Source: Cudoniella acicularis (Eukaryota > Ascomycota > Leotiomycetes > Helotiales > Helotiaceae). From it: a DNA stretch of 14,657 nt. The DNA lies in assembly GCA_013054445.1 (NCBI GenBank), contig JAAMPI010001420.1, positions 1 to 14,657 of the forward strand, read 5' to 3'. Positions 1-8,891 of this stretch are shown here, in pieces (position 1 is the stretch's first letter; every line of letters starts with the position of its first letter). The notes beneath the pieces were generated by a model. That model did not search any database and was not told the DNA's origin. It saw nothing but the letters and a program-made list of their open reading frames with translations. The position numbers and the translations under genes are program-made.

Positions 1-517
1 GGGTTTGATTTTTGAAAATGTGAGGTTGATGGAGATGGAGATGGAGATGGAGAAAGGAAGGGAGCCGGTGTTGGTGTTGGGTGAGGGAGGTGCTTGGTGT
101 AAATACTCAGGAGGTTAAATGTATTGGTGGGCTAGAGTCTAGGGAGCAAAGCGTAGAGGCGAAGGTATCAGGTACATGGAGTAATGATCAGGAGCATAAA
201 TGGGCAGCAGGCAGAATTTCCTTAAAAAAAACAGAACAATTCTTGCAGTTTCGGGACATTTAGATTTGACCTCATGTTTTATTTTAACAAGCGAGGGGAG
301 GTACTCACAGGGTAAGAGATACATATTACAACCTATAATAGAAAGACCCTCACTGGATTAAAGTACCTAAGTACAGATATAACATCAGAATATAACTCTC
401 CAGACACAGTTGAAAACGATTCTTGCAGTTCAACGAATTATTAATTTCAAAACTATAAACATGAAGAGAATCATCACCCTTCCTTCCACCTCTCAAGTAT
501 TTTGGGCGCCTTAGTTA
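1..517. other. Intergenic: 3' flank of the polyamine oxidase gene, no supported gene
   Basis: No open frame here looks like a real protein; the two short ones (about 60 codons) overlap on opposite strands and match no family I know. The stretch holds a hexamer microsatellite near its left end, a 12-bp word (ATTCTTGCAGTT) occurring twice at 239-250 and 419-430, and a minus-strand AATAAA (rc of TTTATT, about 278-283) that could serve as the polyadenylation signal of the polyamine oxidase gene, about 235 bp past its stop. The far left could be flank of a gene outside the window. Confidence 0.6.
28..51. repeat. Hexamer microsatellite (GATGGA)4
   Basis: Four perfect tandem copies of GATGGA followed by a partial unit. 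No coding context was found. A simple-sequence repeat of this kind is expected to vary in length between strains. Confidence 0.9.
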
Positions 518-2295
518 TTAAAAGCCATAAGTCTCCATACTTGATACGAACCAACCATTATTAGGCGTCAGTTGTCTCTCGCTTGTCGTGCAGCCCCTGA
601 TTACCTCGTAGCTAGCTTCGTTTTTGCATTCTGTTTTATTCCCGTTGATGCATCCTGCGATGGTGTTTCCTGCTGCTTGGCCTTCGAAATACGCGCCTGT
701 TATCTAAATGTCAGCACTCACGTTCTATAAACCCAAACCAATAGCTATTCGAGCAACTCAATCCAAGGAGAAAATTAAAAGGCGAAGAAAAAAAAAAACT
801 CACCTTGCAAAAACCCAAAATACTCAGCACTAGTCGCCTCACCTGCAAACCATAGCCTCCCCAGATTCGCCCTTAGATTCTGGTGCGTCTCGAGACTCAT
901 TCCTGGTGGCCAATTCGAATAACTGCCATAAGCCCAACTCTCGGTGCTCCAGCGTGGGTACAAAAAATCAATTGGCTCGGGCACGTTTTCCTCTCCAAAC
1001 ATTTTCTTTAACACAGCCATGACTTCTGCTAGTGTCGCGTCGTCCGATTGCTGTTCTGCGCGATACGACTGTGCGGAAACGACGGTGACGAAGAAGATGC
1101 CCGAGTCGGGCAGGAAACCAGGCGCTGTGAGTGATTGGAAGACGGGGTACCAGCCTCTTTCTGTGGGGTCGGCGTACAGGTAAAACTGCGTGTCTGCGGT
1201 GGGGGTTTCCCAGAAGTAAGTTCCGTCGGAGGAAGGGGGGAATTGCAAAAAGATTTTCGTGTAGGTGCCCATTTGCATGCCTTCTATTCCTGTTTGCTTC
1301 CATGCTGGGAGGGCGGGAGTGAAGGATACGATGTCGTTTTGCAGCACGCCGAGGCTGAAGGTGCAGATTGCGTAGTCGGCTTCGATGCAGGAGCCGTCGT
1401 CGTTGGTTATTGTTACGCCGTTGTTAGTGTAGGTTATTGAGGTTACGTTGGTGGAGAGGTGGAGGCGCGTGTCGTTTGGGGAGAGGAAGGTGGAGGCTTC
1501 GCCTTGGATGAAGTAGTTGTAGCCGCGTTGGTCCCATACGAAGTTGTTGGCTTCACTGTATTGGTAGAAGGATGTGTTGTAGTTCTGAAGAAGTTTTGTT
1601 AGTACCCTCAATTTTATTCTCACGAGGTAGAGGATACTTACCACTACAGCCCATGTCTGGCTGGATTGCTCTGGAGAGTAGGCATACTCGAAATCAAAAT
1701 TCCACCATTCAACAGCTTGTTTCTGCACGTCCTTCTTAGGCTTCCAATCTGCGATGCTGAATCCCGTTCTCATAGTTCGATCCTGGTAATTTTGAGTTAG
1801 GATCGTTCCGGCTTCTTGCTCCAAAACCGAATATGCATTGTTGTAGTCATCGAAGTAGGAAGAGTAGTCCACAAATCCAGTCTGGTCGTATGTTAAGATG
1901 GAGGAATAATTCGAGTACGTGTTATTGATTCCCCATTTTTGTGCCAGAGTCCAAATAGGGTTCTCTGGTCCGCCTGGTGAGACCAAGCCTTGAACCCAAT
2001 TGGCACCCAGCTCAACAACATATGGGTTCCCATTGGCGTCCTTGCCAAAGTTTGTATGCTTGACCCTGCCACCAATGTAATCATTGACATCCACGATGAT
2101 AAAATCGGAGATGGAGTTGTTGTGTAACGTCTGGGCCGCTGCGATACCTGTCATTCCCGCACCGAGGACGGCTACTTTCGTCTTCGTGCATGTCCCATTT
2201 TGGCCACGAGGAAAGAGGGGTTTCGCAACAATCGCTGATTGGAAAAGAGCAAGAGAAAGAAGGAGGACCTTCTTACATGACAGAGAAGAAGCCAT
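518..2295 (-). CDS. Secreted FAD-dependent polyamine oxidase (flavin amine oxidase family), 3 exons
   Basis: Joined exons 2295-1642, 1584-804 and 696-518 give 537 residues. The family oxidises secondary amines of spermidine/spermine with FAD and O2, releasing H2O2 and an aminoaldehyde. Seen: a signal peptide (about residues 1-24, hydrophobic core LLLSLALF); the dinucleotide-binding GAGMTG at 45-50; IGGRVKH at 74-80; the ELGANWVQG flavin motif at 95-103; YTKIF at 326-330, whose Lys matches the flavin-site Lys of plant polyamine oxidases; and the C-terminal FAD motif FAGEATSAEYFGF (464-476), which continues across the last intron into GAYFEGQAAGNT. Seven N-glycosylation sequons (Asn 33, 124, 129, 221, 255, 264, 498) fit secretion. 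Intron 1585-1641 (57 bp) has GTAAGT, TACTAAC and TTCAG; intron 697-803 (107 bp) has GTGAGT, GCTGAC and ACAG. The start at 2295 is preferred over the in-frame ATG at 2334, because CGCAATGGC is a good context and the signal peptide follows directly. Full length; no defect seen. The substrate cannot be told from sequence. Confidence 0.93.
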
Positions 2296-2561
2296 TGCGG
2301 GAAAGGGGTAAAGACGGACTGGAGGTAACCACACTGAAAGAGAACCGGGAATCTACATTGTAGATATACAAGAAAAAATCCATGCAACCGCAATCTAAAG
2401 TTTGCAGAGTTCCTGCATCGTACATGCATGTTGCACGTTGCGATAGGAGGGATGCCTCTTATCTCTGTCTGAAAGCGGATGTTACCTCGACCAAGAGCTA
2501 GCGGTAGCTAAATGCCATGTCAAGGTCCTCAAGGTCGGGTTGCGGCGGACAGATACTATGG

Positions 2562-2585
2562 GGATGTGGATGTGGATGTGGATGG
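2562..2585. repeat. Hexamer microsatellite (GGATGT)3 plus a variant unit
   Basis: Three perfect GGATGT units are followed by GGATGG. It resembles the GATGGA tract at the left end of the window, but the unit is different. Confidence 0.85.
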
Positions 2586-3005
2586 AGAGGGGAGATTGTA
2601 CTTTTTGGACCGATGAAGATCTTCGGGCAGGCCTAGAACGGGAAGGTCCTTGCGAAAGTTGGGGTTTGACCGTTGTGGATGCTCAACATTGCAAGATACA
2701 CAGAGTCGGGGAGCCGAAATGATGGTAGAAAAGAGCTGTGGGGTTTGTGATGCCGAGGCTCATCATCATTTCTGGTTTGTGAGTTTAAGAGTTCAAGAAG
2801 ATAGCGATTTGGAGATTCTCGTACCACTGATAGGAGGCGAGACTGTTACGCACTGCTTCATGTCATCATTTTCTTTAAGTTGAGGTTCAAACTTGTGCTT
2901 ACAAAGAAAGACATGTTTTCTTCGTGTGCAGATGAATCTGAAAGATGTGTAATTTTTATGTGAGTTATCGTTGAAAAAGATTGTCATGACTGTAGAACGC
3001 CAAGA

Positions 3006-3039
3006 TTTTCAGATTCCAAAAAAGCTGGAAATCTGAAAA
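3006..3039. repeat. Imperfect inverted repeat (hairpin) with 12-13 bp arms
   Basis: Left arm TTTTCAGATTCC (3006-3017) pairs with right arm GGAAATCTGAAAA (3027-3039), with one bulged base around a 9-base loop. It lies in gene-free DNA. It could be a hairpin in a transcript, a small element remnant, or chance. Confidence 0.7.
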
Positions 3040-3152
3040 CCCCCCTGAGGGAAATCTCGAGCAACACAAGAAACATTGAACAGGACGCGACTACACAATA
3101 AGCCCTCACCGTGTATGACGAGCAAAAATAACACTCGAGGCTCAATCTCTAC

Positions 3153-3174
3153 ACCAATAGAAGATTCTATTGGT
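3153..3174. repeat. Perfect palindrome built from two opposed CCAAT boxes
   Basis: ACCAATAGAA (3153-3162) and its exact reverse complement TTCTATTGGT (3165-3174) are separated by two bases. Each arm contains a CCAAT pentamer, the core bound by the fungal HAP/CBC complex. No gene start lies near enough to call it a promoter element with confidence. Confidence 0.75.
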
Positions 3175-3954
3175 TCAAGAAGCACGAAACAAAATGTATA
3201 CAATAGCGCGTATTCACATTCTCGTGATTGGGGGTAAGAAGAATGGGTGCCAGTCAGTCTCGCCATGGGGCTGAGCACCTGCATCCTTCCAGATGAAGCA
3301 GAGCAACGCGTCATCTCGTAGAGGCAATCTTACACACGAGCCCACGGTCCAAAAAGCTTCTGTTTTGTGCGACTACGATCGTAACGTGATCCGTGTTTAG
3401 ATCCACTACCCTCGGTGAGTCGGTGGTCATTTCTGCCCTGTTCGTGGCCTTTCCAAATTTTTATTTTCAGCTTAAGGCTCCTGGAAGATGTGAGAAGTAC
3501 TGTGGATAGTATAGGGGTTTTCATTGTTTTTGTATATACAATAGACATTATCTGAAGATTAACTTCACTCAGCCGAACTAGTTCGCCTGTATTCCTCCTA
3601 CCTTCTGTACTCCGTACCGATTTCGTCTCTCGTGAATTCCAGTTCTTGTGCCCAATTGCCTTCTCTTCTAATCCTCATCGTGGTATTCCTCACACCCCCC
3701 ATCACATTAATGGGCGAGGCCATTCTTTGATTCCCCAAAAATCCCTCGCCTCCGTGAAACAGATGTCCGCAATAATGAACCGGCTTGGATCATTCTACCT
3801 TGCAGCAGGTAGTGTTCCAGCCTCACTAGCCTTGATAGCTATATTCCTGCTCTGAGTCTGCTGGGTTGCCCTCAAACCTCTATGTTCTTCGTGTTTATTC
3901 AGAACCGGCCCTCCTGATTTCTCGATCTACTTCTCCCTTCCTCCGTCTTATGTC

Positions 3955-4608
3955 TTATGAATTCGTATGCCCTTGTGTGTTACCCCAGCCGTGATGGGTC
4001 TGATGAAAATTCCGACTCCCAGAGCTATTGGAACTAGCATGTTCGAGTACGACGTCTTCGAAAGGAATCTCACTCAGAGGTGTTTTCCCATCAGCAATAA
4101 CTCCATCCTCCTCATCCCTATTGTTCAAGATTCTCTGATGTTGGCGAGGTACGGCCTCTTCGTAGGACGGCGGAGGAACATCCGCACTCATGGTAGGAGG
4201 TACTGCGATGGATCGTGGATTGGGTATCGTATTTGCACTAGGTATCGTGTGCAGCGGCAAAATTCCTTCTCTCGCAAATCCCTGAGGAGGAAGGTTCCTC
4301 CTCCGTCTCTTGGTACGATATCCACAACAATTACAGCAATACCATGCCGATCCAATTATAATCGCGAGAATGACAATCACAATCGTTAAAGCAATGCCTA
4401 TCTTGCCGCCCCCCTCTAGCCTTTCCCAAAAGCCGCGAGTGTCCGGATTGTTGAAATTTTGGTCGGTAAGAAGAGAAGAACTGATTACAGTCGTGGTTGG
4501 GGTTGGGGTTGAGGTTGAGGTTTCTTTGGCTTGGTGGTAAGTTGGCATTTGAGGTTCAGGTGTGAACAACACTGGCCAATGGTCGCCTGGTGTCGGAGTT
4601 GCAGCCAT
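3955..4608 (-). CDS. Single-pass membrane protein with a PPxY (WW-binding) motif, 217 aa
   Basis: One uninterrupted exon; I do not recognise a named family. Seen: a Ser/Thr/Pro-rich N-terminal part (about residues 24-48) without a signal peptide, one strongly hydrophobic helix at about 70-89, a cysteine cluster CCNCC at 91-95 and a basic stop-transfer stretch RTKRRRR at 98-104. The positive-inside rule puts the N-terminus outside or in the lumen and the C-terminal 115 residues in the cytosol. The tail holds PPPSYEEAV (145-153), whose PPSY core (146-149) is a canonical ligand of WW domains such as those of Rsp5/NEDD4 ubiquitin ligases, followed by an acidic stretch. The cysteines beside the helix are candidates for palmitoylation (inference). 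The start has good context (AAGATGGC), and an in-frame TGA lies 13 codons upstream. The gene sits between the two enzyme genes, on the same strand. A role as ubiquitin-ligase adaptor or client is an inference only. Confidence 0.75.
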   Translation of the reverse strand: MAATPTPGDHWPVLFTPEPQMPTYHQAKETSTSTPTPTTTVISSSLLTDQNFNNPDTRGFWERLEGGGKIGIALTIVIVILAIIIGSAWYCCNCCGYRTKRRRRNLPPQGFAREGILPLHTIPSANTIPNPRSIAVPPTMSADVPPPSYEEAVPRQHQRILNNRDEEDGVIADGKTPLSEIPFEDVVLEHASSNSSGSRNFHQTHHGWGNTQGHTNS

Positions 4609-5459
4609 CTTGGTGGCTTGAAAGTCGGGTTTGGAGGCTCAAGAGTCGTTATTGGGGTTGTACGTGAAATATCTGGTCTCGCTGGACGCAAAGCCCGTTG
4701 GAGTAAATGATGACTGAACAGAAACTTGCAACGTAAAATTGAAGAGAAAGAATGAAGAAAATAAACCAAGTGATCACTGACGCTGACAGGTGATTTGAAA
4801 GGCATTTTGGGTTGTGGAGACCCTGTTTTTTGGTGCATCGAGGCGCAGTCCCAAGCCCAAGTGTCCAGCCCACAGATAGGTGCTGTGTGCTGATCTCAGG
4901 CGCGGGAGATAAAAGAACAGCCCAAAAGAAAGCCCAGCGCGTGCAGGGCAGGGGAGAAGCGAGAATGGAACGCGGTTTTTAATGGCCGGACCTCCTGTTC
5001 GTATTCCCAATTGTGGGTAGCATTGCGAGTTTCGACCAATGCCATTTGAGCGCTGAAGATCCAAAAGCATGATGTTGTTTTGGTTGCATGTAAGTGTGCC
5101 GGAAATCCGCGATGACTTCAAGTTCCGCCGTGCGCATGCTCCAGTTTTGGCCAGTCAAAACTTTCCAAGTCCGCTCTTCAGCTCTTCAGGGCTAATAGGC
5201 CCGATGGGAGCACCTGATCGAAGCGAGCCGTAAAAATCACGTGCAAGTGACATTTCAAGGTTGTCCAATGAAACCAGGCTTTCCTCTTCGCTCTACTTTG
5301 TCTCATATCTAAACTACTATCACTATCATCACCAATTCACCACTCTCGCTACAACCTCAACCATCGACAGTTTGATCGTCATGCATGCTCACTCAATCAT
5401 GCCTCAAAATATGTCGATTTTCGCCTCTGAAGAACTTTTTCTACCCTCGCCCTTTTCGC
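4609..5459. other. Intergenic: leader and promoter of the PPxY protein gene, 3' flank of the agmatinase gene
   Basis: No convincing gene. The open frames over the 5' side of the membrane-protein gene (for example minus 4485-4838) run out of frame with it and are low-complexity. Seen: a CACGTG E-box at 5238-5243, CCAAT boxes near 5037 and 5264, and a short duplication of GCTCTTCA around 5173-5188. The last 100 bp or so should contain the agmatinase 3'UTR. Confidence 0.6.
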
Positions 5460-6950
5460 CTACATCTCGTCCTTGCCCTCAAGCTCCTCGCTCTTCACCA
5501 TGTTGCTCAACGGTCCTTTCTTGACCATCAAGCTCATCACCTCGTAAAGAGCATCTGCGGCGGCCATGGTGGTGTGCTCGGCATTTGTGTCGTATGCTGG
5601 CGCAACTTCAACGATGTCAGCTGCGATAAGGTTTATACCTTCAAGACCACGAAGAATGGTACGAAGTTCACGAGTCGACCATCCACCCGTCTCAGGGGTA
5701 CCAGTCGCAGGTGCAACTGTTCCTTGTCAGCCAATTCATCTTTTAGGGAAGCTTGAGGTCTTACAAGCTGGATCAAGGGTATCAATGTCGATCGACAGAT
5801 ATACTGGCTTGGTAGTTCCAACACGGTCAATGATCTTCTTGATAATACCATTCATGCCAATAGTGTCAATTTCTCTTGCCTCCACAATTTCGAAACCGCA
5901 GTATCCGTCATTCTCATAATCACTTGGTCCGCTCAAGGTGGTGCGGATGCCAGCGTGTATGTTGCTGTCGTTTGCAAGCAACCCTTCCTGAGCGGCATGG
6001 TAGAAGTACGTGCCGTGGTTGATGCTTGCAACCTTGCTAGGAGATCCCCCAAAGACCTTTGGCTTCCATGTGTCCAGATGTGAATCGAAGTGGATCACAG
6101 AGATTGGGCCGTATGCGCGGTTGATGGACCGCAGCAGTGGCAAGGTGATAGTGTGATCTCCACCGAGCGTGATAACTCTGGGGAGAGTCTTTCCGTTCTT
6201 TGCTGGGCCTTTTTTATTTGCATCTGTGGCTGGAGCACGGGTCAAGATGGCATTGTGACCTTCCTCGATCTGGTGAAGAGCCCAGGTATTATCGTATCTA
6301 CCACCCCTCGTGTTAGCTTCATCCTGGAAGTGTTGTCCTGAAGCTTACGATGTAACAGGAATGTCCCCACAATCAAGGACTGTAGCCCAGCTATTGAATG
6401 GATTGGTGTCTAATGGGACATTGTATCCTCCGCTGAACCCAATCTTACGTGAGCCTATGTATCCAAATAGCGGGCATCAGCTTCTATGCTGTATGGGAAA
6501 ACTGACTAGAGATTTAGACGACGAGAACCTTGACGGATTCCTGAAGGACCGAAGCGAGCCCCTGGCCGGTATGAAGTCCCTGTGTCGAACGGGGCCCCTA
6601 GAGATTATCTTAGCCTTGATACCTTGTTGGACCAACACACAGTATAAGTATTCGAGGACGTACCGATGAAAGCAATGTCGAACTTCGCTTCATCCGATGC
6701 TAGGCATGGGAAATATGGCAACCGCCCGAACGTGGAGATTCCTGAAAAGACCGAATCGGCCTTGCATTGTCAACTGAACAGCTCCGAAAAATGGCAGACT
6801 CAATTGGCAGACCTGGGTTCCTCCATCACCTGGCAGGGTATTATACCAAAGAGCCTTGTGGGGACCGGCAATTGGGATTTGGTGCTCATGGTCACCGTGT
6901 GCAAGTGCACTTGTGGCCAGAATGGCAGCAGTGAGGATGTTAGTTAACAT
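5460..6950 (-). CDS. Secreted agmatinase / guanidinobutyrase-type ureohydrolase, 6 exons
   Basis: Joined exons 6950-6813, 6760-6664, 6597-6507, 6432-6349, 6297-5765 and 5716-5460 give 399 residues. The arginase/agmatinase family uses two Mn ions to hydrolyse a guanidino group to urea plus an amine. Seen: a signal peptide (about 1-17, ending ALA before HGDHEH); the agmatinase-type block [17 protein letters not shown] from residue 80; [13 protein letters not shown] with His185; HFDSHLDTW supplying Asp208, His210 and Asp212; [11 protein letters not shown] with Asp307 and Asp309; and [13 protein letters not shown] with Glu323. All six metal ligands are present. The five introns (52, 66, 74, 51 and 48 bp) all keep the reading frame; donors are GTCTGC, GTACGT, GTCAGT, GTAAGC and GTAAGA, the first being weak. 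Intron 4 has GCTAAC and intron 5 GCTGAC as branch sites. The start at 6950 begins directly with the signal peptide. The substrate (agmatine, guanidinobutyrate or other) is not decided by sequence. Confidence 0.93.
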
Positions 6951-7625
6951 GCTTGCGGGATTATTTGAGGAGCAATTGCAAGAGGCAAGAAATTCCAACG
7001 GAGGGCGGACATACTTTATGGTTGCTGTGCTGGCACTGCACACTACTGGCGTCATGTTGACTGTGCGATATTACAGGCAGAGTCTCGAGCTCTCTTTGCG
7101 CATTTTGGAATAGCTTATCCCATCGGCGTTGATTTGACAGCCATCCTATCTCGGCGGCAGCCCTCCATGAGAATTACCTGACGTTATTATATGGCCGTGG
7201 ATATGTTCTTATGTAAACGTCCACTGGCTGGTCGGAGGTGAAGTACATATTACAGCAGACACTCGGCATGGCGGGGCAAAGATAAACAATCTGGAGGGGC
7301 ATACAATGGCGTAATAAGACACGGCCCATGAATAATTGGAAAGTTAGAAAGCACCGTTTTCCCCTTTTGAACTTTCCATTGGTACCGAACATTTAGTAAT
7401 GAAGAGGTAATCGAGCGTGTCACTGCAGGCCTAGCTCTATTTTTTGGACAGCTTGGCAAGCGGTGAGGTAATTGATCAACGATAAGAAATGAAGAGAGCT
7501 TTATCGCTGTTGGACGATTTCCAACGCCGCTTGGAGGGGCAGAGAGGGGTAGCTCAAAACAGCGCTGGGAGAGGCTGAACGGGAGGTCAGCGAGAATTGT
7601 CACTCTGGGCTTAAATACAGATCAA

Positions 7626-7740
7626 CACGTGAGTTCAACGGTCTTTGGCAGCAGGCAACTTATCTGGGCAGATATGGCGACTGCATAGATCACCCGACTG
7701 TACCAACTTTGTGCAGATGCATAATAATTTGTTTCACGTG
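7626..7740. promoter_or_regulatory. Pair of CACGTG E-boxes
   Basis: Two perfect CACGTG palindromes occur at 7626-7631 and 7735-7740. This is the core recognised by bHLH factors (the Pho4/Cbf1/SREBP type in fungi). Random expectation is about one per 4 kb, so two within 115 bp may be functional. They could serve either divergent gene; function is inferred only. Confidence 0.4.
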
Positions 7741-7913
7741 ATACCTGTATGCTTTTCTCTTGGTTCTGGTGGTTCAACGTGCATCCTTTTTCGGACCAAC
7801 AGCAGGTTTCATGGCCGTGACTGGATGAGGCCAGTCCCCCTCCTTGATTCGCTCCTTCCCAAGACGGCCAGCCACCTGCTTTTCTTCTGTTCGCTCTTCC
7901 AAGTTGCGCTGCT

Positions 7914-7941
7914 GCAGACTGCAGACAGCAGACTGCAGACT
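7914..7941. repeat. Tandem heptamer repeat, 4 units of GCAGAC(T/A)
   Basis: The units are GCAGACT, GCAGACA, GCAGACT and GCAGACT, in direct tandem, flanked by partial CTG/CCAG matches. Overlapping CTGCAG palindromes result. It is non-coding as far as can be seen. Confidence 0.85.
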
Positions 7942-8763
7942 GCCAGGTGCAGCGTCGTCGGAGCAAAAGACTCCCTCTCCTTGCAGAGCGTGTGCCGGTA
8001 TGATGCCAGTTCAACCTAGTTCTGGTGGTTGTGATGCTAGTATGCGACTTTCTCCCCCCCACAGCGGAGGCGAACAATTCGCTGGACCCCTCGGCGCAGA
8101 CTGTCCAGCGGCCTCAGCAGCGCAGCTATTGCATGCGTTTCATGCACCCGCTCCTCCCTTAAGGTGAGACTTGAGCATCCATCATCCCATCGTGGGCTCG
8201 TAGACTCGTAGTGCAGATGCGAAGCTGTTTAAAGGCTCCTTTTGATTCGAGGTGCCCAGATGCGCCCAGGTGCTGCTGCTGCTAAATTTCCTAAATCGAG
8301 AGGCCGGGTTGAGCCTCTTCTATCCAATTGAAGCGAGGAAACCACTCTCCGCACCTCTCTTTTTCCGCCAGATCTCTGGTCGAGCCTGTTCCCCTCGAGT
8401 GAGTCGCTCAGTCGCATTTCCTGTCACTGGCCGAGAAGCCCATCCTCACAACATCACCCGAAATCCTCATCCTCGAATCCGACTCGTCGTACACTGGACT
8501 CGGGTCGCCGCGCGAGGCTGGGTGCAGCCTCTGTGTGCCGTCACATCGATCGACTGAGTCCTGAATCCTCGCTGGGTCACTCTGGCTTCGGCCCATTTCA
8601 GCGTCCAGCGCCACTGCTTTCTTTTCACGCTCACTGCTTTGCGCCTTGATATCACGCTCCTTTCACGACCTGACGACTGCCACGACCACGACCACTACGG
8701 ACTTTCATCCCTTGGTTTTCCACAATCTCGATTGCGACTCACGATACCGTCCGATAACGACCC

Positions 8764-8856
8764 ATGCAAGCGGTCGGTAATGCCACTTTGAGGAGTGATG
8801 CAAGCTGAACGCGACCTCGACCATCATTCAGAAACCGGACGATGACCCCGCGATAA
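8764..8856 (+). promoter_or_regulatory. Cluster of upstream ORFs in the leader of the large gene
   Basis: Just before the 8892 start lie complete short frames: 8764-8808 (14 codons, opening ATGCAAGCG), 8780-8788 (two codons and a stop), 8798-8845 (15 codons) and 8842-8856 (4 codons). All end before the main ATG. If transcription starts upstream of them, ribosomes would have to leak past or reinitiate, which would lower or condition expression. Whether they lie in the mRNA is not known from sequence. Confidence 0.45.
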
Positions 8857-8891
8857 AACTGTTTCCCCGATTCCACGTTTCTTCGGCGTGA

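Larger units (their letters stand above)
2296..3954. other. Intergenic region without a supportable gene
   Basis: The left part is the upstream region of the polyamine oxidase gene. It holds a CGATAG at 2441-2446 and a minus-strand AGATAA at 2459-2464, both HGATAR matches of the type bound by fungal GATA nitrogen regulators. The right part receives the 3' end of the minus-strand membrane-protein gene. Short open frames of 60-100 codons occur on both strands, but they lack recognisable domains, splice-compatible extensions or family signatures. Two inverted repeats and a hexamer repeat are listed separately. Confidence 0.6.
6951..8891. other. Divergent intergenic region (1.9 kb) between the agmatinase and the large disordered-protein gene
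   Basis: No supportable gene. The open frames here (up to about 150 codons) overlap on both strands and run through simple repeats. The agmatinase side has HGATAR matches at 7280-7285, 7480-7485, 7501-7506 (minus) and 7660-7665 (minus), roughly 330-710 bp before the start. This is only moderately more than chance, which is about one per 340 bp. The right side, from about 8300, is a CT-rich leader with direct CACGAC repeats near 8680, typical of a fungal promoter and 5'UTR, and it contains several uORFs. A run of four CTG triplets lies near 8271-8283. Confidence 0.65.

Noticed and set aside
968..1440. Additional frames on both strands (up to 111 codons) inside the polyamine oxidase gene
   Set aside because: They are other-frame shadows of a well-supported coding exon.
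3646..3855. Plus-strand 69-codon frame with a hydrophobic C-terminus as a small membrane protein
   Set aside because: No family match known to me, no clear promoter or splice extension, and it overlaps the expected 3'UTR side of the minus-strand membrane-protein gene.
6951..7700. GATA-site cluster as proof of nitrogen regulation of the agmatinase
   Set aside because: Four HGATAR matches in about 760 bp are not far above chance (about two expected), so the point is noted only as context.
7622..8077. Overlapping plus and minus frames of 124 and 151 codons as genes
   Set aside because: Both run through the GCAGACT tandem repeat and low-complexity sequence, with no domain.
8252..8557. 101-codon plus-strand frame as a separate gene
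   Set aside because: It lies in the CT-rich leader of the large gene, has arbitrary composition, and is overlapped by antisense frames of similar size.
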